This document shows positions 12,581-21,004 of a stretch of DNA of 64,000 nt, piece after piece. The position numbers and the translations under genes are program-made. The stretch's first letter is position 1, and the number at the start of each line of letters is the position of its first letter. Below the pieces are notes generated by a model. That model was not told the DNA's origin and made no database searches. It worked only from the letters and a program-made list of their open reading frames with translations. Source of the DNA: JBJMHZ01 sp045807125 (GTDB lineage Bacteria > Actinomycetota > Actinomycetes > JAWWOL01); NCBI GenBank assembly GCA_045807125.1, contig JBJMHZ010000009.1:1-64000 (forward strand), written 5' to 3'.

Positions 12581-12680
12581 GAGCACTCCTAGAGCTGTGA
12601 CAGCCCGGCGCCGTGGCCGGCCCCGTTGTGTCACAGCCTACCCGCGGGCAGGCGGGCGGCGAACCCGCCGGCGGCGGGCA

Positions 12681-12995
12681 TCACCCGGCCGGCGGCCCGC
12701 TCTCGCCGCCGAGGTGCCGCTCGACCGATCTCACCTTGGCGTGCAGCTGGTCGGTCGCGCCCGCCCGGATGTCGGCCTTGAGCACGAGGCTCACCCGCGG
12801 CGCCCTGGCCGCCACCGCGTCGACGGCGCGCCTGACGAGCGCCATGACCTCGTCCCAGTCGCCCTCGATCAGGGTGAACATCGCGTTGGTCTCGTGCGGC
12901 AGGCCGCTCTCGCGCACCACGCGGACGGCCTCGGCCACCACCTCGCTCATGCTCTCCCCGCCCCCCGAGGGCGCCACCGAGAACGCGACGAGCAT
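12681..12995 (-). CDS. MTH1187/YqgV family thiamine-binding protein
   Basis: Small protein of the DUF77/MTH1187 family, reported to bind thiamine. 104 residues from an ATG at 12995 with a strong AGGAGG site. Family features include the N-terminal strand MLVAFSVAPSG, SEVVAEAVRVVRESGLPHE and the ETNAMFTLIEGDWDEV segment. The role in this organism is unknown; it follows icmA in the same direction but with a 100-bp gap, so co-transcription is uncertain. Confidence 0.8.
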   Translation of the reverse strand: MLVAFSVAPSGGGESMSEVVAEAVRVVRESGLPHETNAMFTLIEGDWDEVMALVRRAVDAVAARAPRVSLVLKADIRAGATDQLHAKVRSVERHLGGESGPPAG

Positions 12996-13038
12996 CGCCC
13001 ACCACCTCCTGCCCGCGGACGGTAGCGCGTGGCCCTGG

Positions 13039-13368
13039 CTACCCGCCCTCCGCCTTGCGCTTGCGCAGGTCGAGCCGCTCCTCCCAGGTGGCTGCGAGCC
13101 CGGTCATCCACGAGCCGGCGGCGGCGAGGCGCTCTGGCCGGACGCGGAAGAGCACCTCCCGACCCGCCCGGTGGCCGACGACCAGCCGGGAGCCCTCCAG
13201 CACCACCAGGTGCTTGACGACCGCCTGCCGCGAGACCGGGAGGTGGGCCGCGAGGGTCGTCGCGGTGGAGCCGGGATGGCGGCCGAGCAGGTCGAGCAGC
13301 CGGCGCCTGGTGGGATCGGCCAGCGCCGCGAGCACGCGGTCGAGGTCGGCAGGTGCCGCCCGCGTCAC
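13039..13368 (-). CDS. ArsR-family transcriptional regulator
   Basis: Winged-helix DNA-binding repressor of the type usually paired with an SRPBCC/AHSA1 protein. I chose the GTG at 13368, whose GTGA overlaps the stop of a 24-codon upstream frame; this gives 109 residues. The motif LAALADPTRRRLLDLL is the standard N-terminal helix and VSRQAVVKHLVVLEGS the recognition helix. No cysteine metal site is visible, so it is not a classic metal sensor. Two inverted repeats in the promoter region (13472-13518) are candidate autoregulatory operators. Confidence 0.88.
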   Translation of the reverse strand: MTRAAPADLDRVLAALADPTRRRLLDLLGRHPGSTATTLAAHLPVSRQAVVKHLVVLEGSRLVVGHRAGREVLFRVRPERLAAAGSWMTGLAATWEERLDLRKRKAEGG

Positions 13369-13439
13369 GTGAGCGACGCCGCCGCGGCCCGGTCGAGCGG
13401 TGCGTCGATCGTGACCTCGCGCTCGATGCGGTCGTCCAT
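13365..13439 (-). pseudogene. 24-codon SRPBCC-like N-terminal remnant or leader peptide upstream of arsR
   Basis: An ATG at 13439, preceded by GAAGAGG, opens a frame reading MDDRIEREVTIDAPLDR then AAAASLT and a stop. The first 17 residues match how SRPBCC/AHSA1 proteins begin (IEREVxIDAPxxRVW), but the frame ends immediately where the domain should continue. Its TGA overlaps the arsR GTG in a GTGA. It could be the stub left after deletion of an SRPBCC partner gene, or a retained coupling leader that sets arsR translation. The resemblance is short, so the identification is tentative. Confidence 0.5.
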
Positions 13440-13471
13440 GGAGCACCTCTTCCTGAGCCATACCCACTAAG

Positions 13472-13518
13472 CGCAACTGTACGGTTGCGTCAGGAGAAGT
13501 GCAACTCTTCGATTGCAC
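13472..13518 (-). promoter_or_regulatory. Two inverted repeats, candidate ArsR operators
   Basis: CGCAAC-6-GTTGCG at 13472-13489 and GTGCAA-8-TTGCAC at 13499-13518 lie 9 bp apart in the arsR promoter region. They share a GCAA..TTGC core. Binding by the adjacent ArsR is inferred from position only. Confidence 0.5.
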
Positions 13519-13534
13519 AATAGCGAGATGGCGC

Positions 13535-13999
13535 TCAGGAGACCTGCGTGGCCTGGTCCGTCGCTGGCTCGAGCAGGAACACCGGGATCTCCCGGTCGGT
13601 CTTCTCCTGGTAGTCGGCGTAGCTGGGGAACGCCGCGACCGCCCGCTCCCACCACTCCGCGCGCTCGGCGCCCGTCAGCAGCCGCGCCGCCATGTCCTGC
13701 CTGGTCGGACCGTCCTGCAGCTCGACGTCCGGGTGAGCGGCGAGGTTGTGGTACCAGGTCGGGTGCGTGGGCGCGCCACCCTTCGACGCGACGACCGCGT
13801 AGCGGCCCTCGTGCTCGACCCGCATGACCGGCGTCTTGCGCAGCTTGCCGCTGCGCGCGCCGCGATTGGTGACGATGACGACCGGCAGGCCGGTGTCGCG
13901 AAGGGTCGTGCCCTTGGTCCCGCCCGAGCTCTCGTACAGCTCGACCTGCTCGCGGACCCAGTCGACGCTGCTCGGCTCGTACTCACCGGTGAGAGGCAT
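13535..13999 (-). CDS. Deazaflavin (F420)-dependent nitroreductase family protein, Ddn type
   Basis: Member of the split-barrel family that includes mycobacterial Ddn, which uses reduced F420 to reduce quinones or nitroaromatics. The ATG at 13999 gives 154 residues, normal length. Family motifs are PVVIVTNRGARSGKLRKTPVM, VASKGGAPTHPTWYHNL and YADYQEKTDREIPVFLLEP. The signature suggests the organism makes F420, although no F420 biosynthesis gene is in the window. The arsR promoter region lies downstream of its 3' end; the upstream neighbour is a membrane protein gene 43 bp away in the same direction. Confidence 0.88.
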   Translation of the reverse strand: MPLTGEYEPSSVDWVREQVELYESSGGTKGTTLRDTGLPVVIVTNRGARSGKLRKTPVMRVEHEGRYAVVASKGGAPTHPTWYHNLAAHPDVELQDGPTRQDMAARLLTGAERAEWWERAVAAFPSYADYQEKTDREIPVFLLEPATDQATQVS

Positions 14000-14042
14000 G
14001 CACCAAGTCAAGCACGTGGCTCCCGGCGGCCTGCCGGGCGGA

Positions 14043-14813
14043 TCACTCGAGCGGCGCGCCGCCGGTCTTGGCCGCCGAGCGGGGGTCCGAGGCCGAGCGG
14101 TTGAACGGGCTGGCACCGAGCGCGGCGCGCATCTTCGCCATGACCGTGTCGGTGAACAGCCCGCTGAGCGCGCCGACGGCCGCCGCGAACGCGAGCCCCT
14201 TGCCCTGGCTATCGCTCGCCGAGCCGAGGAAGCCGGCCTTGACGATGATGTAGGCGAGCACGCCGAGCAGGGCCGACGCGCCGGGGCGGAGCAGGTACCA
14301 GAACGCCCACGTCTGCTCGAGCTTCCCGTGCCCGGTGCGGCTGGCGAAGATCAGCGACATGTGCGCGGCGCTGCCCGCCATGGCCGTCAGCGCCACGACG
14401 GCGAGCAGCGCGAAGTCGACCGTGGGCGAGAACCCGATCCAGAACCAGTGCACGCGCACGTGCGCCGTGGCCGTGCTCTCGAGGCCGGTCAGCCTGGCGG
14501 CGAACGACCAGGCCCACAGCAGGTGGCCGAGGACGAGGGCCGAGAAGAGGAGGAGCCAGGAGCCGAGCAGGCGACGCGGCAGCGCAGCCATCGGCGAGGT
14601 CTCCGGCCGCTGGGCCGGCACGGCGGTGCGCGGCGCGCGCTGCCCCGGGATGACCACCACGGACGGCGGATCGGCAACGGCCACGGGAGCCGGATCGGCC
14701 GCGGCAGCGGGAGCCGGATCGTCAGGCGCCGCGGGAGCCGGCTCGGCCGCGGCAGGGGGAGCCGGGGCGTCGTCCGCCGGCTCGACAGGGGTGCCTTGCG
14801 ACTCGTCGCTCAT
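14043..14813 (-). CDS. Multi-pass membrane protein with Pro/Ala-rich N-terminus, unknown
   Basis: Not recognised. The ATG at 14813 follows GGGAGG and gives 256 residues. Residues about 8-60 are a low-complexity Pro/Ala/Asp region (PAPAAPDDPAPAAAADPAPV), probably cytoplasmic. Four or five hydrophobic segments follow: LLGSWLLLFSALVLGHLLWA, PTVDFALLAVVALTAMAG, a segment near LLRPGASALLGVLAYIIV, and GLAFAAAVGALSGLFT, with a basic tail. It might be cotranscribed with the downstream Ddn-type gene. Confidence 0.6.
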   Translation of the reverse strand: MSDESQGTPVEPADDAPAPPAAAEPAPAAPDDPAPAAAADPAPVAVADPPSVVVIPGQRAPRTAVPAQRPETSPMAALPRRLLGSWLLLFSALVLGHLLWAWSFAARLTGLESTATAHVRVHWFWIGFSPTVDFALLAVVALTAMAGSAAHMSLIFASRTGHGKLEQTWAFWYLLRPGASALLGVLAYIIVKAGFLGSASDSQGKGLAFAAAVGALSGLFTDTVMAKMRAALGASPFNRSASDPRSAAKTGGAPLE

Positions 14814-14928
14814 CACGACCGCCTCCCGCCGGATGGGCAGCCTGCCCTCGAATTGCCGACATGCGAAGCGTGTCCCCGTGCGGACGGTGCCGTCCATTGC
14901 CCGTCCGGACTAGTCACCTCCGTACGAG

Positions 14929-14970
14929 CGAGCCGCCCGCACCGGGAGATGATCCGGTGCGGGCGGCTCG
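14929..14970 (-). terminator. Strong U-less terminator of the 5'-nucleotidase gene
   Basis: Perfect 17-bp inverted repeat (CGAGCCGCCCGCACCGG at 14929-14945 with its complement at 14954-14970) and an 8-base loop, located 29 bp past the 5'-nucleotidase stop on the minus strand. Confidence 0.75.
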
Positions 14971-14998
14971 TCGTAGGAGGTGGCAGGGCCGGTCTGGC

Positions 14999-16675
14999 TC
15001 ACACGTAGCCGATCCGGCCGGCGATCGCCTGGGAGAACGGCGTCGGCAGCGAGCCGACGTAGTTGATCAGCACGTCGAGGTCGGAGGGGCCGATGACCTG
15101 GTTGGCGCCGTTGGCCAGCTCGGCGAACCCGTCCCCGCCGCCGGCGAGGAAGTTGTTCGTCGTGACGGTGTAGACGGTCGAGGCGTCGTTGGCGATCGGC
15201 GTGCCGGTGCCAGCCGGGCCGGTGCCGAGCCAGACTCCGGTGATGGTGCCGGTGAAGTCGCCGGTCTGGTGCCAGTTGTAGTTCAGCCCGGAGATCTGCA
15301 GGTTGCGGATCGTCCCGTTCGCCGGCTGGAACTGCTGGCCGAGGACCGTCCACAGCTGGGCGCCGGTGAGCTTCATGGTCACCATGAGGTTGTTGAACGG
15401 CTGGATGCTGAACAGGTCGCCCCACGTCACCTCGCCGGCGAGCATGTCCGCTCTGATCCCGCCCTCGTTCATGAGCGCGATCTGCGTGCCCATCGTGGTG
15501 CGCTGCCCGTCTGCGATGAGATCGCCCAGTGCCGACTCGCCCGCGACGTCCTCGCTGCGGGTGACGTCACCGGTCACGGTGTTGATGACCCGGTTGATGC
15601 CGGGCCCCACCTCGGCGACCGCCGCGTCCACGAGCGCCTGGACATTGGGGTCGTGCGGCGCTGGGTTGGTCGACAGCGGCGGGTCGTTCTGCCACACCGG
15701 CACGATGTCGGCGGTCGCCCGCACGATGTCGCCGGTCGCCTTGCTGTAGTCGAGCGTGACGTCCTCGAAGGCGCGGCCGAACGACGACGCCTGCACGACG
15801 AGCCGACCGCCCACGTAGCCGTTGATCACGGTGTGGCTGTGGCCGGAGATGACCATGTCGATCTGCGGGTCGAGCTGCTGGGTGATGGCCGCGATCGGGA
15901 CGGAGATCGCGCCGGTCCGGTACGGGCTCTGGACGCCGCCCTCGTGCACGATCAGGACGATGGCCTTGACGCCCTTCGACTCGATCTCGGGGACGTAGGA
16001 GTTGACCGCCTGCGCGATGTCGAGGAACTGCACGCCGTCGGTCGAGCCCTTGGTCGTGATCGTCGGGGTCGTGGTGGTCGTGGCGCCGATGAAGGCGATC
16101 TTGGCGCTGTTGACCGTCTTGATGACGTAGGGCTTGAAGATCGGCTTGCCGGTGGTGGTCGAGACGATGTTGGCCGAGACGACCGGGAAGTCGAGCGGGT
16201 CGAACGTGATGCTCGGGTCGATCAGGGACTGGCCGCCGTAGACCTGGCGGAAGATCTCCGGCACGCCCTTGTCGAACTCGTGGTTGCCCATCGTCGCGAC
16301 ATCGACCTTGAGCAGGTTGAGCATGTCGAGCGTCGGCCGGTCGCGCAGCAGCGACGACTCGGGCGGGGATGCCCCGACCATGTCGCCGGCCTCGAGGAGC
16401 ACCGTCTTGCCTGGGCCGTCCGCCGCCCGCTGGCGGTTGATGGCGTCGGCGAACCGCGCCGCGCCACCGGCGGCCGCGTTGATGCCGGTATTGGGATCCA
16501 AGTATTTCAGGCCATTGCCGGTGATGTTGCCGTGGAAGTCGTTGAAGCCCAGCAGGTGCACCTGCACCGTCTGGTTGGCCGCGGACGCGGTGGCCTGCAT
16601 GGCCACCGGCGCCGCGAGCGCGGGAATCGCGAGGACCGCAACAGCGGCAGCGACCCGGCGCACGTGCGTCGTCAT
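14999..16675 (-). CDS. Secreted 5'-nucleotidase/2',3'-cyclic phosphodiesterase family metallophosphatase
   Basis: UshA-like extracellular enzyme that scavenges nucleotides for nucleoside and phosphate. From the ATG at 16675 the protein is 558 residues. A signal peptide covers about residues 1-33 (VRRVAAAVAVLAIPALAAPVA then AxA). The calcineurin-like metallophosphatase domain has FNDFHGN, EAGDMVG, GNHEFDKG and GHSHTV, the di-metal ligand set. The C-terminal 5'-nucleotidase domain (about 350-558) contains NEGGIRADM, FNNLMVTMKLTGAQL and TTNNFLAGGGDGF. No LPXTG or membrane anchor is seen, so it is probably released. Monocistronic with its own terminator; phosphate control is plausible but no Pho box was recognised. 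Confidence 0.93.
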   Translation of the reverse strand: MTTHVRRVAAAVAVLAIPALAAPVAMQATASAANQTVQVHLLGFNDFHGNITGNGLKYLDPNTGINAAAGGAARFADAINRQRAADGPGKTVLLEAGDMVGASPPESSLLRDRPTLDMLNLLKVDVATMGNHEFDKGVPEIFRQVYGGQSLIDPSITFDPLDFPVVSANIVSTTTGKPIFKPYVIKTVNSAKIAFIGATTTTTPTITTKGSTDGVQFLDIAQAVNSYVPEIESKGVKAIVLIVHEGGVQSPYRTGAISVPIAAITQQLDPQIDMVISGHSHTVINGYVGGRLVVQASSFGRAFEDVTLDYSKATGDIVRATADIVPVWQNDPPLSTNPAPHDPNVQALVDAAVAEVGPGINRVINTVTGDVTRSEDVAGESALGDLIADGQRTTMGTQIALMNEGGIRADMLAGEVTWGDLFSIQPFNNLMVTMKLTGAQLWTVLGQQFQPANGTIRNLQISGLNYNWHQTGDFTGTITGVWLGTGPAGTGTPIANDASTVYTVTTNNFLAGGGDGFAELANGANQVIGPSDLDVLINYVGSLPTPFSQAIAGRIGYV

Positions 16676-16788
16676 CGACACGAGTGCCTCCAGGAAAAGT
16701 CGGGAGTGGGGCGACTCTAACGTCGCGCGCCGACCGATCCGGCTCGTTTCCGCCAACCGGGTGAATTTCCGCGACGCGACGAGCGCGG

Positions 16789-17799
16789 CTAGGCGTCAGG
16801 AGCGGTGACCGCGGCGACCAGCTCGTCGGCGGCCGCGTACGGGTCGAGCTCGCCGCCGATGACCCGATCGGCCAGGGCCTGCAGGGCGGTGGAGCCGTGG
16901 ACGTCGCCCATCCTGGCCCGCAGCGCGGCGACGGCCAGCTCCTCGACCTCCTGGCAGGCGCGCGCCCGGCGGCGGCGGTGCAGCTCGCCGGTGCGCTCGA
17001 GCCACTCGTAGTGCCCGTCGAGCGCCTCGGCCACCTCGTCGACGCCCTGCTCCTGGGTGGCGACGGTCTTGAGGATCGGCGGCCGCCAGCGATCGGCGTC
17101 GCGCTTGTCGCCGAGGGAGAGCATGTAGCGCAGGTCGCGCACCGTCTGCTCGGTGCCGTCGCGGTCGGCCTTGTTGACGACGAACAGGTCGGCGATCTCG
17201 AGGATGCCGGCCTTCGCTGCCTGGATCGAGTCGCCCATGCCGGGCGCGAGCAGCACGATCGTCGAGTCGGCGAGGCTCGCGACCTCGACCTCCGCCTGGC
17301 CCACCCCAACCGTCTCGACGAGGATGACGTCGCAACCCGCCGCGTCGAGGACCCGCAGCGCCTGGGGCGTCGCCCACGACAGGCCGCCGAGGTGGCCGCG
17401 GCTCGCCATCGAGCGGATGAAGACGTGGCGGTCGGTGGCGTGGTCCTGCATCCGCACCCGGTCGCCGAGCAGCGCGCCGCCCGAGAACGGCGACGACGGG
17501 TCGACGGCCAGCACGCCGACCCGCTTGCCCTGCCGGCGCAGGGCGCCGACCAGCGCGGCCGTCGACGTCGACTTCCCGACGCCGGGCGATCCGGTGAGCC
17601 CCACGACCCGCGCCCGCCCGGTGCGCGGCGCGAGCAGCGCCATCACCTCGCGCAGCTGCGGCGAGGCGTCCTCGACCAGCGAGATCAGCCGGGCGACGGC
17701 CCGCGGATCGCCCTCGCCGGCGCGGGCCACCAGCTCGGCCGGGTCGGCGGCGCGCCGGACGGCCGGCCGCGCGGCGCCCTCGCCCGGCTGGGTCAGCAT
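16789..17799 (-). CDS. meaB: MeaB/ArgK-type GTPase, acyl-CoA mutase chaperone
   Basis: G3E GTPase that loads AdoCbl and protects B12-dependent acyl-CoA mutases. 336 residues from the ATG at 17799. The P-loop is GSPGVGKST (residues 70-78), followed by VDPSSPFSGGALLGDRVRM, the switch ETVGVGQAE and the base motif NKAD. It starts 11 bp after the thiolase stop, so the two form an operon. With icmA and ecm in the same region it probably serves one or both of those mutases, since no complete methylmalonyl-CoA mutase gene is in the window. Confidence 0.93.
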   Translation of the reverse strand: MLTQPGEGAARPAVRRAADPAELVARAGEGDPRAVARLISLVEDASPQLREVMALLAPRTGRARVVGLTGSPGVGKSTSTAALVGALRRQGKRVGVLAVDPSSPFSGGALLGDRVRMQDHATDRHVFIRSMASRGHLGGLSWATPQALRVLDAAGCDVILVETVGVGQAEVEVASLADSTIVLLAPGMGDSIQAAKAGILEIADLFVVNKADRDGTEQTVRDLRYMLSLGDKRDADRWRPPILKTVATQEQGVDEVAEALDGHYEWLERTGELHRRRRARACQEVEELAVAALRARMGDVHGSTALQALADRVIGGELDPYAAADELVAAVTAPDA

Positions 17800-17810
17800 C
17801 GGTCCGGCGC

Positions 17811-18995
17811 TCAGGCCGGTACGCGGAGGATCAGCGCGTCGCCCTGACCGCCGCCGCCGCAGAGCCCGGCCGCGCCGACGCCGCCGCCGCGGCGCTTCAG
17901 CTCGTTGGCCAACGACAGGACGATGCGCGCCCCGGACATCCCGATCGGGTGCCCCAGCGCGATGGCGCCGCCGTTGACGTTGACCCGGTCGGCGTCGAGG
18001 CCGAGCTCGCGCATCGAGTGGATGCCGACCGACGCGAACGCCTCGTTGATCTCGACCAGGTCGAGATCGCTCGCCGGGAGCCCCGCGCGCGACAGCGCCT
18101 TCTTGATGGCATTGGACGGCTGCGACTGCAGCGACGTGTCGGGGCCGGCGACCACGCCGTGGTGGCCGATCTCGGCGAGCACGCCCACGCCGAGCTCCTC
18201 GGCCTTGGCCCTGCTCATCACCACGACCGCGCACGCGCCGTCGGAGATCTGCGACGCCGAGCCGGCCGTGATCGTGCCGTCGGCGGCGAAGGCCGGACGC
18301 AGCTTGGCCAGCGCCTCCGGCGTCGTGCCGGGGCGCACGCCCTCGTCCTCGGTGACGAGGATCGGGTCGCCCTTGCGCTGCGGGATCTCGACCGGAACGA
18401 TCTCGTCGTCGAAGCGGCCCTCCTTCATGGCCGCGGCCGCGCGCTCGTGGGACCGGGCCGCGAACTCGTCCTGCTCCTCGCGGCTGATGCCGAGCTTCGC
18501 GTTGTAGCGCTCGGTCGACTCCCCCATCGCGCACTGGTCGAACGCGCAGAACAGGCCGTCGTGCGCCATCGAGTCGAGCACCGTCTGGTTGCCGTACTTG
18601 TAGCCCTGGCGGGCACCCGGCAGCAGGTGCGGCGCGTTGGTCATCGACTCCATGCCGCCGGCCACCACGACGTCGAACTCGCCGGCGCCGATCAGCTGGT
18701 CGGCCAGCGCGATCGCGTCGAGGCCGGACAGGCACACCTTGTTGACGGTGAGCGCCGGCACGGTCATCGGGATGCCGCCCTTGACCGCCGCCTGCCGGGC
18801 CGTGATCTGGCCGGCCCCGGCCTGCAGCACCTGCCCCATGATGACGTAGTCGACCTGCTCGCCGGTGATGCCGGCCCGCTCCAGCGCCGCCTTGATCGCG
18901 AAGCCGCCGAGATCGACCGCCTGGAAGTCCTTGAGCGCCCCGAGCAGCTTGCCGATCGGCGTGCGGGCACCGGAGACGATGACGGACCCGGGCAT
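17811..18995 (-). CDS. Acetyl-CoA C-acetyltransferase (acetoacetyl-CoA thiolase)
   Basis: Condenses two acetyl-CoA to acetoacetyl-CoA, the first step of the ethylmalonyl-CoA pathway (also used for degradation). The ATG at 18995 follows AGGAGGG and gives 394 residues. Catalytic residues are Cys88 (NKVCLSGLDAI), His349 (GGAIALGHPIGMSGAR) and Cys379 (GLCGGGGQGDA). The corresponding gene in Mycobacterium is fadA4. It is divergent from the epimerase gene across an 85-bp shared promoter region and cotranscribed with meaB. Confidence 0.95.
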   Translation of the reverse strand: MPGSVIVSGARTPIGKLLGALKDFQAVDLGGFAIKAALERAGITGEQVDYVIMGQVLQAGAGQITARQAAVKGGIPMTVPALTVNKVCLSGLDAIALADQLIGAGEFDVVVAGGMESMTNAPHLLPGARQGYKYGNQTVLDSMAHDGLFCAFDQCAMGESTERYNAKLGISREEQDEFAARSHERAAAAMKEGRFDDEIVPVEIPQRKGDPILVTEDEGVRPGTTPEALAKLRPAFAADGTITAGSASQISDGACAVVVMSRAKAEELGVGVLAEIGHHGVVAGPDTSLQSQPSNAIKKALSRAGLPASDLDLVEINEAFASVGIHSMRELGLDADRVNVNGGAIALGHPIGMSGARIVLSLANELKRRGGGVGAAGLCGGGGQGDALILRVPA

Positions 18996-19080
18996 GACAC
19001 CCTCCTGCTGGCACTGCGACGACGTGTAACTTCCACGATAGCCACCGCCGGACGATCGCCGAGACCCGGGAGACCACGCG

Positions 19081-19575
19081 ATGTCCACCCCACCGTCCAC
19101 GCCGTCGTCCGCCCCGCCGGGCCGGCCGCTGCTCACGCGCATCGATCACGTGGGCATCGCCTGCCGCGACCTCGACGCCGCGGTGGAGCTCTACACGACG
19201 ACGTTCGGCCTCACCGTGGTCGCCCGCGAGACCTCCGAGGAGCAGGGCGTCCACGAGGCGATGCTGGTGGTCGCCGACCCGGCCGCCTCGCCGGCCGCGC
19301 TCGGCGGCTCGTACGTCCAGCTGCTCCAGCCCACCGGCGACGACACCCCCGTCGGCCGCTTCCTCGCTCGCAACGGCGAGGGCATCCACCACATCGGCTA
19401 CGGCGTGGCCGACGTGACCGCCGCGCTCGCCGCGGTGGCCGCCACCGGCGTGCGGCTCGTCGACGAGCGGCCGCGGCACGGCTCGATGGGCGCGTCGATC
19501 GCGTTCTTGCACCCCAAGGCCCTCGGCGGCGTGCTGACCGAGCTCGTCGAGGCGCCTCCCCCTACCCATCGGTAA
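19081..19575 (+). CDS. epi: Ethylmalonyl-/methylmalonyl-CoA epimerase
   Basis: Vicinal-oxygen-chelate fold enzyme that interconverts the 2R and 2S forms of methylmalonyl-CoA; the enzyme of the ethylmalonyl-CoA pathway also epimerises ethylmalonyl-CoA. 164 residues with a short disordered N-terminus. Metal and catalytic positions are visible: His23 (IDHVGIACRD), Gln80 (YVQLLQP), His103 or His104 (GIHHIGYGV) and Glu154 (VLTELVEAP). It is only 39 bp upstream of ccr, and the pair is likely cotranscribed, matching the reaction order Ccr to Epi. Confidence 0.93.
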   Translation: MSTPPSTPSSAPPGRPLLTRIDHVGIACRDLDAAVELYTTTFGLTVVARETSEEQGVHEAMLVVADPAASPAALGGSYVQLLQPTGDDTPVGRFLARNGEGIHHIGYGVADVTAALAAVAATGVRLVDERPRHGSMGASIAFLHPKALGGVLTELVEAPPPTHR

Positions 19576-19614
19576 TATGCGGCGCACCCCGGATCACCGC
19601 GATGGAGGCCGACC

Positions 19615-20952
19615 GTGAAGGACATCCTCGAGGCGATCCTCGCCGGCGACACGACGAGCGAGCAGTACGCGGCCCTGCCGGTGCCCGACTCGTACCTCGG
19701 CGTGGTCGTCCGCAAGGACGAGGCCGGCATGTTCGACGGCATGGCGACCCGCGACAAGGACCCGCGCAAGGCATTGCACGTCGACGAGGTGCCCACGCCC
19801 GAGCTGGGGCCGGGCGAGGCGATCGTCGCGGTGATGGCCAGCGCCATCAACTACAACACCGTGTGGACCGCGATCTTCGAGCCGGTGTCGACGTTCCGCT
19901 TCCTGGAGAAGTACGGCCGCCGGCACGCCCTCGCGAAGCGGCACGACCAGCCCTTCCACGTCGTCGGCTCCGACCTCGCGGGAGTCGTCCTGCGGGTGGG
20001 GCCCGGCGTCAACGCGTGGAAGGCGGGCGACGAGGTCGTCGCGCACTGCCTGTCCGTCGAGCTCGAGGACGCGGCGGGCCACGACGACACGATGCTCGAC
20101 CCCGAGCAGCGGATCTGGGGCTTCGAGACCAACTACGGCGGGCTCGCGCAGCTCGCGCTCGTCAAGACCAACCAGCTGCTCGCCAAGCCGGCGCACCTCA
20201 CCTGGGAGGAGGCCGCCTGCCCCGGCCTCGTCAACTCCACGGCCTACCGGCAGCTGGTGTCGCGCAACGGCGCCGGCATGAAGCAGGGCGACGTCGTCCT
20301 CGTCTGGGGGGCCAGCGGCGGCCTCGGCTCGTACGCCACCCAGCTCGCGCTCGGCGGCGGCGCGATCCCGGTCTGCATCGTGTCCAGCGCCGAGAAGGCG
20401 GAGCTGTGCCGGGCCATGGGCGCCGAGCTCATCATCAACCGCAGCGAGGAGGACTACCGGTTCTGGAAGGACGAGAACGTCCAGGACCCGAAGGAGTGGC
20501 AGCGCTTCGGCACCCGCATCCGCGAGCTCACCGGCGGCGACGACCCCGACATCGTCTTCGAGCACCCGGGCAAGGAGACGTTCGGCGCGAGCGTCTACGT
20601 CGCCCGCCGCGGCGGCACGATCGTCACCTGCGCCTCGACCAGCGGCTACTGGCACCAGTACGACAACCGCTACCTCTGGATGAACCTGAAGCGCATCGTC
20701 GGCTCGCACTTCGCCAACTACCGCGAGGCGTGGGAGGCCAACCGCCTCATCGCCAAGGGGATGATCCACCCGACGCTGTCGAAGACGTTCCCGCTGGAGG
20801 AGACCGGGCAAGCGGCGCACGAGGTGCACCGCAACCTGCACCAGGGCAAGGTGGGCGTCCGCTGCCTCGCTCCCGAGGAGGGCCTCGGCGTGCGCGACCC
20901 CGAGACCCGGGCGCGCCACCTCGACAAGATAAACCGCTTCCGCAACGCTTGA
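19615..20952 (+). CDS. ccr: Crotonyl-CoA carboxylase/reductase
   Basis: NADPH-dependent reductive carboxylation of crotonyl-CoA to (2S)-ethylmalonyl-CoA, the signature step of the ethylmalonyl-CoA pathway and a source of polyketide extender units. The GTG at 19615 with GGAGG gives 445 residues, the normal size. It is an MDR-fold enzyme with NADPH-binding WGASGGLGSYATQLA (residues 231-245). The four CO2-pocket residues defined for the Kitasatospora setae enzyme fall at identical numbers: Asn81, Phe170, Glu171 and His365. This makes true carboxylation, not simple enoyl reduction, the expected activity. It sits between epi and a FilP-like gene. Confidence 0.97.
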   Translation: MKDILEAILAGDTTSEQYAALPVPDSYLGVVVRKDEAGMFDGMATRDKDPRKALHVDEVPTPELGPGEAIVAVMASAINYNTVWTAIFEPVSTFRFLEKYGRRHALAKRHDQPFHVVGSDLAGVVLRVGPGVNAWKAGDEVVAHCLSVELEDAAGHDDTMLDPEQRIWGFETNYGGLAQLALVKTNQLLAKPAHLTWEEAACPGLVNSTAYRQLVSRNGAGMKQGDVVLVWGASGGLGSYATQLALGGGAIPVCIVSSAEKAELCRAMGAELIINRSEEDYRFWKDENVQDPKEWQRFGTRIRELTGGDDPDIVFEHPGKETFGASVYVARRGGTIVTCASTSGYWHQYDNRYLWMNLKRIVGSHFANYREAWEANRLIAKGMIHPTLSKTFPLEETGQAAHEVHRNLHQGKVGVRCLAPEEGLGVRDPETRARHLDKINRFRNA

Positions 20953-21004
20953 ACCGGGAAGGGCCAGGCTAGGGAGCCGAGCAGGCGGTACCGAAGGAGG
21001 CGAC

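Noticed and set aside
9536..12592. Frame of over 1000 codons on the plus strand across the YbbN and icmA genes
   Set aside because: Antisense to recognised genes with composition typical of a GC-skewed shadow; crosses the intergenic region without a plausible domain.
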